A DNA stretch of 64,000 nt, from the NCBI RefSeq assembly GCF_020379485.1, contig NC_063452.1, forward strand, positions 28,712,770-28,776,769, written 5' to 3'. This stretch comes from Brassica napus. Its lineage: Eukaryota; Streptophyta; Magnoliopsida; Brassicales; Brassicaceae. The translations under genes and the position numbers were made by a program. How positions within the stretch are numbered: the first letter of the stretch is position 1; the number at the start of each line of letters is the position of its first letter. The notes under the pieces are model-generated. The model had not been told where the DNA came from. It saw nothing but the letters and a program-made list of their open reading frames with translations, and ran no database searches. Positions 12,637-22,488 of this stretch are shown piece by piece.

Positions 12637-13610
12637 TAGATCTTGACCACCGTAACAGCACGGATTTTTGTTTTCATTTATTTTTATATAAATATTTTGT
12701 TTTCAATTATAAATTAGCATATATTATAATACATATGCGTCTATCAATTTTTAAAACATAATAAGTTTACGGTATATTTTTTCATTGAATAGATTGTTTC
12801 AAACTTTCACATGTATTTGTATCTTCTTCTATATATATATATATATATATATATTCGGATTATTATTTCATTATTAAAATCGTAACTATATATATAAAGA
12901 TTAGTAAAATATTGTTTTATTGTCATATTCAAATATATTGTAAAAATTAGAAATTTTCAAAAAAATAGAAATTTTCAAAAAATTTAGAAATTTTCAAAAA
13001 ATTTAGAAATTTTTAAAAAATTTAGAAATTTTCAAAAAATTTAGAAATTTTCAAAAAATTTAGAAATTTTCAAAAAATTTAGAAATTTTCAAAAAATTTA
13101 GAAATTTTCAAAAAATTTAGAAATTTTCAAAAAATTTAGAAATTTTTAAAAAATTTAGAAATTTTTAAAAAATTAAATTTTTCGCTTCATAGATTTATAT
13201 TATCGAGTAAATAATTAAACATTTAGTTTTTGTTTAATTTTTAAAATAAACTATATAGTTTAAAATTTATTTTCATTGATTTAAGGTAGTAAAGATTAAT
13301 CATTGTTAGATAATATGATTTTTGTTATTTAACAAAAAATCTTTATAATTTTAAAAGTTAACATCGACAAATATTTAAATATTTAACATATAGATGTATA
13401 GTATTACAACATTAAATTATATCTATTTAATTTATACTATCTATAAATCCAATGAGTCATCTATTTTTTAAATCCAATTATTGATGGCCCATTAAAAATT
13501 TTTGGTAGGCCAAAAATTTAAATGATAAGATTAGAGATTAAATGTAACATGAATTTATAGGAATAGGTCCATTAGGTCCATTTTAAAAAAAAATCACACA
13601 TGAATCAAGG
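12637..13610. repeat. AT-rich interspersed repeat, copy 1
   Basis: From about 12660 to 13610 this sequence aligns colinearly with 13665-14930, from TTTTTGTTTTCATTTATTTT to the motif ATCACACATGAATCA. It is non-coding. The 5' boundary carries a degenerate form of the GC-rich head seen in copy 2. It contains a minisatellite absent from copy 2. The family is unknown to me; a Helitron-like or other non-autonomous element is possible. Confidence 0.65.
12947..13173. repeat. 19-bp AT minisatellite
   Basis: About 12 near-identical tandem copies of a 19-bp unit (TTTAGAAATTTTCAAAAAA) with occasional C-to-T changes. The homologous place in the neighbouring repeat copy (about 13930-13960) has about one unit, so this is an expansion within copy 1. 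Confidence 0.9.
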
Positions 13611-14030
13611 TTGTGACTTCTGTTTTAATATATACTAGATCTAGATCCGCGCAACCGCGCAAATTTTTGTTTTCATTTATTTTTATATAAATATTTTGTT
13701 TTCAATTCGAAATTGGTATATATTATAATATATATGTGTCTATCAATTTTTAAAACATAATAAGTTTACTGTATATTTTTTTTCATTGGATAGATTGTTT
13801 CAAACTTTTACTTGTATCTTCTTCTATATATATATTTTCAGATTATTATTTCATTATTAAAATCATAACTATATATATAAAGATTAGTAAAATATTGTTT
13901 TATTGTCATATTCAAAGATATTGTAACATTTCACAAATTTAGAAAGTTTTTAAAAAATTAAACTTTTCGCTTCATAGATTTATATTATCGAGTAAATAAT
14001 TAAACATTTAGTTTTTGTTTAATTTTTAAA

Positions 14031-14529
14031 TGGGCAAATCTCCAAAATAGCATCTTTCTAAGTTTATTCACAAAAATAGCCATCAAAAAATAAAATGACC
14101 AAATAGCATTTTATCTTTTGAAAAATTTAAATTTTTTTTATTTTTCAAAATTTGAAATTTTATCCCAAAACCCCACTTCCCAACTCTAAACCCTAAAACC
14201 TAAGCTCTAAACCCTAAATCCTAAACCCTAAACCCTAAATCCTAAACCCCACCCTTTAACTCTAAACCCTAAACCTTAAACCCTACACCCCACCCCTAAA
14301 CTCTAAGCCCTAAACCCTAAACTCTAAACCTTAAACCCTAAACCCTAAATCTTAAATCCTAACCCTACCCCTTAACTCTAAACCCTAATGTCTAAATTAA
14401 TTTACCATTGGGATATAAGTGTATATTTATCTCTTTTGATAAAACATTAAGTGTTATTTTGGTCATTTTTATTCTTAGAGGCTATATTTGTGACAAAAAA
14501 AAATTTAGTGTTATCCTAGTCATTTTCTC
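14031..14529. mobile_element. Mutator-type MITE with telomere-like core
   Basis: This insert is absent from the neighbouring repeat copy. It is flanked by TTTTTAAA (14023-14030 and 14530-14537; 8 of 9 bases match if extended). The outer 80 bp are imperfect inverted repeats, including AAAATGACCAAA-type blocks and a shared ATAGCC motif. The centre (about 14165-14400) is degenerate CCCTAAA repeats. There is no ORF. Confidence 0.75.
14165..14400. repeat. Interstitial telomere-like CCCTAAA repeats
   Basis: Over 20 units of CCCTAAA and variants (TCCTAAA, CTCTAAA, CCTTAAA) in one orientation. They are confined to the interior of the MITE, so they moved with it and do not mark an old chromosome end. 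Confidence 0.85.
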
Positions 14530-14937
14530 TTTTTAAAATAAACTGTATAGTTTAAAATTTGTTTTCACTGGTTTAAGGTAGTAAAGATTAATCATTGTTA
14601 GATAATATGATTTTTGTTATTTAAAAAAAAATCTTTATAATTTTAAAAGTTAACATCGACAAATATTTAAATATTTAGCATATAGAGGTATAGTATTACA
14701 ACTTTAAATTATATATATTTAATTTATACTATCTATAAATCCAATGAATTATCTATTGTTTAAATCCAATTATTGATAGCCCAATAAAAGTTTTTGGTAG
14801 GCCCAAAATTTAAATGATAATATTATATATTAAATGTAACATGACTTTCAAGGAATATGTCTATTAGTTCTATTTGTTAAAAAATCACACATGAATCAAA
14901 GTTGTGACTTCTGTTTTAATATATAAGATTCATAAAT

Positions 14938-15035
14938 ATACTTTTTCGGATATGTAAATACGCCACTTCGTAAGTAAACGTCCCCTATCTATATAAGTGT
15001 CTAAAAACAATATGACTGATTACTCAACATAATAC
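14938..15035. other. Short AT-rich spacer
   Basis: Spacer between the repeat pair and the LINE insertion. Nothing is recognised apart from the start of the LINE target duplication at 15036. Confidence 0.5.
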
Positions 15036-15045
15036 GTTTTGACAT

Positions 15046-16074
15046 CTGACAGCTTCCGACGAAAGAGAAGTTCTGCAACCCAATTTGACCAAACTTCAAA
15101 TCTTTGCTTGGGAAGTTAATGCACCATAAAAGATTTTTCATCTTATATAGTAATTAATTTCAGGACAGGTAGCACTAACAAGGAATCTGGTACGCCGTAA
15201 TATACGATGTGATAACTATTGTCCAAGATGTGGAGAGTCATAAGAAACTGTTACTCATGCGATCTTCGAATGCCCGCCAGCTTTACAAGCGTGGACATTA
15301 TCATCGACACTGTCAAGCTCTCAGACTTTGCTTGTATTGAGTATATACGCCAATATGGACTATCTCTGGAGGAAAAATAATATTATGAAGCCAGAAGATG
15401 ACAAAGATCCTTATCCTTGGATAATCTGGTATATATGGAAGGCTACAAATGATGAGCTATTTAGAGGTATAGACAGAGACCCATTGGAATTAGTCAGATA
15501 TGCAGAGAGTGAATGCCAAGCTTGGTATAATGCAAAGGATAGCATACATGTTCTTCAACGGGCACAAATTGTTGAAGAAGCACAAGCCTTAAGCTTGGGT
15601 AATATTTGTATGGTGGATGGCTCATGAACCTCCACAGCTCAATTTAGTGGATTTGGATGGGTTTGGAAATATCGCATGGGGAAGATTCAACTTATGGGGT
15701 CACGGAACATGAGGAGGCGTGAGGCAGCATTACACTCGAAACTGGAAGCGTTAAAATAGGCAATGGAGAGCATGATACAACATTCGACCTGTCAGAGATT
15801 TGGGACAGACTGCAAGGACCTGATTGCAATGATAGTGGACCCAAAAGTTTGGCTAAACTTCTCAACTGAGCTGGAGGTCGTTCAAGGACACAAGGACTTC
15901 AAGATCAGCTATTTCCCAAGGACGCAAAATGAGATTGTTGATTCGCTAGCTAGGAATGCCCGTTCCTTTCATAGATTTCTTTGTTTTATTGGTTGTTTTA
16001 TTCCGGTCTGGTTACCCAGACCACCTCAAGTTTGAGTAATAAAATAGCTGTTTGTTGCAAAAAAGAAAAAAAAT
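15046..16074 (+). mobile_element. 5'-truncated LINE (non-LTR retrotransposon)
   Basis: The insert ends in an A-rich tail (16058-16074) and is bounded by a perfect 10-bp direct repeat GTTTTGACAT (15036-15045 and 16075-16084). Only the 3' end of a LINE is present. Variable-length duplications and an A-tail are the signature of target-primed reverse transcription. Confidence 0.85.
15173..16035 (+). pseudogene. LINE ORF2 remnant: zf-RVT plus RNase H
   Basis: The first part encodes a reverse-transcriptase zinc-binding domain with CPRCGE followed by VTHAIFECP, the Cys/His knuckle seen in plant LINEs. The region 15328-15627 continues it. After MVDGS a plant-type RNase H (RVT_3) domain follows, recognisable by SGFGWVW and, near the end, by VDSLARNARS. 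In-frame stops occur inside the finger (TAA near 15241), within the RNase H start (TGA near 15625) and near 15757. There is no polymerase domain, so it is dead. Confidence 0.8.
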
Positions 16075-16084
16075 GTTTTGACAT

Positions 16085-16837
16085 ACCATCTTATGTACCT
16101 ATGGTCTATGGATCTCCAATATAGAGCAAGTGTTATAAAAAAAGATATTAAATTTATAGTTATTGATAAAAATTAAATTTCATTTATCGCTTTTATTTTC
16201 TAAAAAAATTATATATATATAGTTAAAGAAATAATGCAGTCTTACTATTGACGGAAAATGTAGAGCAAAAATGCAATTTATTATTTTGGTCAAAGAAAAA
16301 AAATGGGAATGATTGGTTGGAATATAGCTTTAAATTTTTTTCTCTGTATAAATTTGGTTATATAATTTTTGTTTTAGATTTATCTGTTGTAGTTGTATAT
16401 TTTTCCTACAACATATAAAATATTGCTTTTAAAAATAGGAGTTTTACCGCCTTTTTTTATTGTATCTTTAGAAATTGATTTAAAGAATGATTGATATTTT
16501 TAGATAGATAAAAGTTAAATATAAAGTTGGTATCTACCGTCCAACCAATCACTTCCGGTGTTTTTTTTTAGTTGAGAAATAATTTGGGGGAAAATAGAAT
16601 ATTTTTATTAAAAAATACATTTTTCCAGAAAAGTACGAAAACTACAATTTTGATAGACATCGATCGTAAAAGAATATTTTTAGTTGAAAACAGACAGAAA
16701 AAATTTTATGAGAAAAATGAAAAATGTTATTTTACGACCAAATGTAGCCTATGTTTTTAACATAAAATATTCTTAGTAACGGAAAACAAAATAAAGAATA
16801 ACATTTTTGGTGGGAAGGTGGATAACATTTTTATTAT
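16085..16837. other. AT-rich intergenic spacer
   Basis: Highly AT-rich sequence with no recognised gene. A short plus-strand frame at 16572-16760 is Lys/Phe/Asn-rich, as expected of random AT-rich DNA. Confidence 0.5.
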
Positions 16838-17336
16838 GAGTTTTTCTTGGGTTCACCCTAGAACATATAACATGTAAGTTCAGCAACCAATAGTATTTAG
16901 TTATTTAGATTCAATATATATTTTTTTTTTAAATAATAAAAATTTGTAAAGTTATACTATATTTTTAAATAATAAAATTAATAGTACTTACCAAAAAAGA
17001 TTTTTTTTTTTAATATTGTGTACGCCATCATAAAATACTAAACACTAAATCATAAACCTTTGGATAAACCATGAATTTTTAATCCTAAACCCTAAACCAA
17101 ACCCTAAACTCATAGATAAATCATAAACCCTAGGATTTAGGATTTTTTATCCAAGGGTTTAGGACTTATGATTTAGGGTTTGGAGTTTAGTATTTTACTG
17201 ACGGCGTTAACAATATTTAAAAAACAAATTTGGTAATTACAACTATTTTTATTTATTTTAAAAACATAATACAACTAAATATTATTGGTCGGTGAACATA
17301 TAGATTTATCGTAGAGGGTGAGCCTAAGAAAAACTC
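16838..17336. mobile_element. Mutator-type MITE with perfect 9-bp TSD
   Basis: Perfect 9-bp direct repeats TTTTATTAT lie at 16829-16837 and 17337-17345. Long inverted repeats start GAGTTTTTCTTGGGTTCACC on the left and GAGTTTTTCTTAGGCTCACC from the right. A 9-bp duplication with long inverted ends is diagnostic of the Mutator superfamily. The interior folds back on itself and includes CCCTAAA-like units (about 17040-17195). It is non-coding, 499 bp. Confidence 0.9.
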
Positions 17337-17353
17337 TTTTATTATATAACACA

Positions 17354-17624
17354 TTGGGGGTGATTGGTAGTTGCTGTAGATGCTGTCTACAGCCCTATTT
17401 ATTTATAAAGCACCAAATTCAGAGCAATCAAGCTTTTTTAAAACCACGGCTCTTGAAATAACCTACAGCTGTACAAGTGCTCTGCAGAGCCAAATATCCA
17501 AAGCAATTTTTTAGTGCTTTCCATAAAATTCTACAGCAATAAAATCTAAAGCCACAACAAAAAGTCTACAAATTTTTTTCTACAGCAAATTTTTTAAAGC
17601 TACAGCCCTTACCAATCAGACCCA
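17354..17624. mobile_element. hAT-type MITE
   Basis: Inverted ends contain TGATTGGTA followed by GCTGTAG on both sides. The flanks ATAACACA (17346-17353) and TTAACACA (17625-17632) match in 7 of 8 bases, fitting an 8-bp hAT duplication. The 271-bp body has many CTACAGC motifs and no ORF. It is inserted directly against the Mutator MITE. Confidence 0.75.
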
Positions 17625-17902
17625 TTAACACAGAATTATATTTTCGTTGGAAAATATACTTTCAGGACATACAAATAAATTTTGATAGATATTTTCAATA
17701 GTGTTTTGGTAGAAAACATTAGAGAACGAGCTACATATTCACATTTGGAAAAAGTATTATAGAATTATTTTCCTGACAGAAAAAACATGTTTGACAAGAA
17801 ATTATGTAACTATATTTAATGAAAAAAAATGTTAGGAAACTGTAGAATCTTATTTTGGAAAATAGATGATGGAACCAGAAGAATACGAAAACATAGTTTA
17901 TA

Positions 17903-18134
17903 CTCCCTCTGTTTGATGCCGTTTTAGGTTTCGGCACACAAATTAAGGAAACAAATTATTTTTTACACTTCCTATAAAAAAAACACTATTACCTATACAC
18001 CTAACCATATTTCAACCAATAGAAAAATAAATTTTGCATAAAATTAATAAATTTTGCATTGAAAATCGAAAACGACACTTATTTTGTAACGAAAAAAATT
18101 CTCTAAAACGACGCTTGATATGAAACGGAGGGAG
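17903..18134. mobile_element. Stowaway MITE (Tc1/mariner)
   Basis: Ends CTCCCTCTGTTT and the complementary AAACGGAGGGAG, flanked by TA dinucleotides (17901-17902 and 18135-18136). This is the classic Stowaway terminus. The 232-bp body is AT-rich and non-coding. Confidence 0.9.
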
Positions 18135-18324
18135 TATATTTTTATATTAACAAACTTGTAATATGGTCTTTATGAATTTAATATATTTTATCAAAGAATT
18201 TGTAAACACATCAAATTTTTGAAAGCACATCATAAATGCTTCCATATTTGGTGAATGGCAGAATCCTATCAAACTATTCATTGTACTCAAATAAGGAGAG
18301 TGATGCATGTGAGAGCTATAGACA
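18135..18324. other. Intergenic spacer
   Basis: AT-rich sequence; nothing recognised. Confidence 0.5.
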
Positions 18325-18474
18325 TCACTGGACTCGTCTCACAGTATACATATGTTCCGACTTTTCGCAATAAACAATATCTCCTTCAAAAACATACGTT
18401 CCCTTCATCAAGTCCCTTCTAATATCACTAAGCAGCAAGTTGAGCCTATGATCATCAAGGCAAACTGAACTCAT
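18325..18474 (-). CDS. Unrecognised 49-residue ORF
   Basis: A short minus-strand frame starting MSSVCLDDHRLNLL and ending TVRRVQ has balanced, protein-like composition, unlike the Lys/Asn/Phe-rich frames of the surrounding AT-rich DNA. It includes DIRRDLMKGTYVFEGD. After the stop, residues to about 18240 still look protein-like, so it may be the remnant of a longer gene. I do not recognise a family. Confidence 0.3.
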   Translation of the reverse strand: MSSVCLDDHRLNLLLSDIRRDLMKGTYVFEGDIVYCEKSEHMYTVRRVQ

Positions 18475-19142
18475 GAATCTTTTTTAAAAACATAAAAGAC
18501 AGAATGCCAGATAACAAAACCGGATGCACATAGTAACATAAACGTGAGCAATGGGTGGTGTAAGAATACAAGTACTAAGTGCCCATTTCTTTGTCATTCC
18601 AACTTGATTATTAAACATTTTAAATATGTTTTACTCATTTTTTTGTTAAGTTATGTTTCAATTGGTTTTTGAATAAACTTGGGACTTTCCAGTTATTTTT
18701 TTAAAGTTAACTGCTGATCTGCACCATAAGTTGTAGAGTGAATGTATTGTTCAAACTCTTTAAAAGTGTTGTGGAATTTATTTCGACATTTGAAAAGTAA
18801 GCAGATTGAGAGATCATATTAAAAGTTAGAAAAACAAAACAACACATGACTCTGGATTTAACACTCACTCTAGAGGCTAGACACTAAAAATTAAAAAATG
18901 AACATGGACTACAAGCATTTTATACGAATCATTCTTCTTATGCCAAACTACAAATAGTTTTATTTCTAATACACTGTGAAATCTATACGCTTTTCATACG
19001 AGTCATTCCCCTTATGCCAAACTACATATTTTTTATTCCGAGATAACATATATCTAATACATTATGACATCTAATCTTTTAAAAAGTTAAAATCTTAATT
19101 TCTCCCACCCCCCCACCTCCAAAAAAAAAACTTTAGTCATCA
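18475..19142. other. Intergenic spacer
   Basis: AT-rich spacer downstream of the DUF4378-type gene. It contains a locally repeated phrase, TACGAATCATTCTTCTTATG near 18922 and TACGAGTCATTCCCCTTATG near 18998, a short diverged direct repeat. No gene was found. Confidence 0.5.
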
Positions 19143-19928
19143 TCACAAAACTAAGTCGAAGATGAATTCATCCACCAAGAAAGTGAAGAAACCATTAGCC
19201 AATTCTTCAACCACATTCTCTTTCTCATCTCCATTAATGCAACCCCATTTCATTTCCTTCACATAAACCTCTCTCTTCTCCCTCACTTCCCAACTCATAA
19301 ACATCTCTTCTTGTCTATCCATCACCCAATCTTCTACTTTCTTCACCATTAATGTCTCTTCTTTTGCCCCAATGTTATCTTCTTGAGGATAATCTAACAA
19401 TAGATTATTTGCTACATTAAAAGCTAGTATGTTGTTTGTTTCGCCGATTCTTGACTTCACAAGAGCAAACAAGCGGTTTGCTCGGTTTTCTGATTCGTCC
19501 TCTTCGGTTTCTACCACGTGATATGAATACTCTTCTTCTTCTCGCTCGACATACTTCTCTATGCGTTTCTCCAATTCTAGTGGCTCAAGCCGTACCAAAC
19601 CATTTACTCTCCTGCTTTTTCTTGCATTTTTCTCATATGTATCTGCGGATGTGAGCTTGTAAAGTCAGTTACAAAATTATATCTCTCTTGTAGTATATAA
19701 AGATTTGTTAAATATGGATGAATAGTCTTTTGACAACGTTACCATTTTGGTGGGAGATAAGACCAGTTATTTCATCTTCAAAAGGGCATTCCAAGATTGA
19801 TACTGGACTGAGTTGTTCTTTTTCTTCATTCACAAATTCCTAAAGAAATTTCAAACATAATAAACTCCGGCTCGCATGTAATCACACAACACTACAAAAA
19901 ATAACTAAACAAAGAATTGTCTCAACAA

Positions 19929-19965
<37 letters not shown>

Positions 19966-21374
19966 TATATGAGAGAAATCATATTGGAAAAAAATAAGTT
20001 GACAAGAGTCAACCCATCCCATGACCACAGCATGTTTTTCTCTATCTATCTGTCAATGCCCCCGATCGATAAATTAATTATGATCGTATCCTAACTTCTT
20101 TTGATTGAGATTTTATGTTTGGTATTTAAAAATCATTTTATAAAGTATCAAATCCAATAATTAAAGATTTCATGTATTAGCTGCTAAATTTCATGAACAT
20201 GGGTGAGAAACTGATAATTAAAATCTTCATACTTAAATATGGCAAGTACTACAATATAAATGTATGAAGATATGCGTATCTTACGAAGTTTGTACCATGA
20301 AACAAAAAAAAAAACTCTCGCGGGATCATGTGCCGTATAATCCGCATTAGAAGTTACGTATGAAGAATCTCAGCCCTCGACTTTATCGCTAATCTAAATC
20401 CTACACCACACGTGACTCGCACGCGTTCCCCGACAAGTTTCAAATATCTGAACTATTTTATTTATTTTAATTTATTAAGACAACAAATTCAAGTGCATTC
20501 ACACTGTACAGTTGTACAGTGAAGAAGGAAAACGATCTTTTAACGAACTAACCTTTCTGTTGCACAGGCTGTCGCAGTTGACAGATGATCCGTCACAGTC
20601 ACGTGCGTTTAAACTCTCTCCGATCTCACCACCGTCTTCCACGGCGTCGTTTCCGTTCGACGTCGAAGAGAACAACGAAGAAGATGACTGTACAATCTCC
20701 GACGACGACGAGTTCGTGAAAAACTCGCTACCGGAACTCGACGAGTCACCACCGATGATAATGTTCACGGTGGTGGTGATCACCGAATCTTCAGAGACTG
20801 AGAATGTCGCTTCGTCGGCGACGGTGGAGATTTGAGAAAACAGATCGGACGGTTGTCCTAAACTCTCTTCGTCCGGGAAAAACGCGGCGGATCGCCACCA
20901 TTGGATCTCTCCATCTCCGACGTCAATGACGGTAACTTCACGGCGAGATTGACTTACCGGTTTTCCCCAGAAGCGTCTTTTAGAGAAGCTTCCAGAGAAA
21001 CCGCCTTGTTGTTTCTCATCTCCCTTTCCTAACGTAGCGGTTGCATGGAACGGTATAAGTTTAACGGCGTTAAGAAACGCCGTAGAAGCTTTATGGACGG
21101 CGTTACTGATCGCCGTTCCGCAAGTCGTACGGCTTCTTCTAGTGAGACGCGGCTTGTGGATCAACCCTGACAGTTTCATCTCGGCGTCAAGGAGACGACG
21201 AACGGTGGAAGATGAAGAGGAAGGAAGAGGTTGACGACGTGGGAATGATTTGAAGCCGTTGGATGAACAAGAGCTGAGATCATCGAGTAATAAGTAGTCT
21301 CTTAATATCAACGGCTTTAAACGTCTCTTGCTTGTTGGGAGACGTTGATCGGAGGAACAGGTGATCGACGCCAT
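19143..21374 (-). CDS. TRM-family (TON1-recruiting, DUF4378-like) protein
   Basis: Three exons, 21374-20553, 19839-19743 and 19642-19143, join in frame to 472 aa. The donor is at AAAG|GTTAGT (20552) and the second donor at AATG|GTAACG. The N-terminus is Ser/Arg-rich with a conserved-looking LILRDYLLLDD block. Exon 2 encodes EQLSPVSILECPFEDE, the SPVSVLE-type motif typical of plant TRM/LONGIFOLIA proteins. The acidic C-terminus, VEELANGFFTFLVDEFIFDLVL, matches the tail of DUF4378 domains. TRM proteins recruit TON1 and PP2A to microtubule arrays and influence cell shape; the exact role here is inferred. Its position fits At4g11780. It appears intact. Confidence 0.8.
19928..19965. repeat. AAT trinucleotide microsatellite
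   Basis: About 12 units of AAT in the first intron of the TRM-type gene. This is a simple sequence repeat, useful only as a polymorphic marker. Confidence 0.95.
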
Positions 21375-22285
21375 TGCTAGTCGTGAGTTTAAGTGATGAG
21401 TTTAACTAAGATTTATAAGTGAAGAATAAGAAAGAAGCTTCTATGTGAGGTGTGTGATCATCAAACCGAGGTTTTTCATTTTTTATAATTAATATTTTGA
21501 AAATATGAAGTTACGTTTGTTGAATTATTTATTGGTTTAGATTTGAAATCAGAATCTACTAAATAAGGAGATTAATATCTAATTGAATGATTAATAAGTA
21601 AAATTTAGAAGTGAATAGAGAGAGAGACCAGAAGTTGACCTTGTAATAATAAAACAGGGGACGAGATTCTTGCGGCTAAACTACAGTGTTTGCCTCTCAC
21701 GTGTGTGTGCACGGCTCCCCTACGTCCTTTCCTCAATACACTTTTCTATTAGATTTACAACAGTTTTATGTTTTTAATATGTACTTATTAGTGTAATTTC
21801 CAGATCTCTATTACCAGATTCCAACTATTACATCGAAACTACAAAAAATTCTGATTTGGTCATAATCAGTTTTGTATTTAGTGAGTAGACTTTGTGACTA
21901 ATAATATACAAGAATTTAAAACCAATTAAAAACATATTTTTGAATGTAACAGCAACTAAAAATAGGAAAATATTATTATTTCAGAGTAGTGCTTGATGAA
22001 ATTATTCGCTAAAAGACTTGATTTACGTGTTGTGAGCAAGATCGATGGAAGAGAGAGATTTGGAGAAGATGAAGTTTGTTAGAAAGTTCTATATTGATTT
22101 GTTAACTTTATAGTTTACAAACTAAGCTATTTATATACATTACATATGTACTAAACCGAAAAACTGAACCAGCGAAAATTAAAAACTAATTCAGCTTAAC
22201 CAAAACCTGGTTTACACTTCAATAAATATATATGGTGGCATTACCAGTTTAATATATATGGTGGCATTACCAATTTAATAGATCC
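21375..22285. other. Upstream region of the TRM-type gene
   Basis: Contains the promoter and leader of the minus-strand gene. A CACGTG core occurs near 21699. The rest is AT-rich; a short repeated phrase TATATGGTGGCATTACCA occurs at about 22230 and 22256. No gene is recognised. Confidence 0.45.
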
Positions 22286-22484
22286 CATGATTATTGGGGA
22301 TTCTTAGGGTGGGTTCTTAGCGGAATATAATAATCCGTCTCTTAACTTTTAACTAAAAAAGCTAAGAACCAGTTATTAAATAAGAGTTTTAAGAGCCGGT
22401 TCTTAAATTTTTTAGTTAAAAGTTAAGAGACGGGTTCTTATATTCCGCTAAAAGCCTCACTCTAAGAACCCCCCAATAATCATG
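22286..22484. mobile_element. Hairpin MITE
   Basis: A near-perfect foldback. It starts CATGATTATTGGGG and ends with the complement CCCCAATAATCATG, with an inner stem that includes TTAACTTTTAACTAAAAAA-like arms. It is 199 bp and non-coding. The class is uncertain. It abuts the next element with only four bases between. Confidence 0.75.
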
Positions 22485-22488
22485 CTTA

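Larger units (their letters stand above)
13625..14935. repeat. AT-rich interspersed repeat, copy 2
   Basis: Second copy of the repeat, beginning with a GC-rich head CCGCGCAACCGCGC at 13647-13660 in otherwise AT-rich DNA. It is interrupted by a 499-bp MITE at 14031-14529, after which homology with copy 1 resumes at AAAATAAACT. A similar CCGCGCTACGCGC head occurs at 57848, marking a dispersed family. Confidence 0.65.

Noticed and set aside
12947..13173. Regular repeats resembling a CRISPR array
   Set aside because: The units are contiguous 19-mers with no unique spacers, in a plant genome. It is a minisatellite.
14165..14400. Former chromosome end
   Set aside because: The CCCTAAA units lie inside a MITE with inverted ends and a target duplication.
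20512..20835. Plus-strand ORF of 107 codons
   Set aside because: Antisense of the Ser/Asp-rich first exon of the TRM-type gene, which has splice and motif support.
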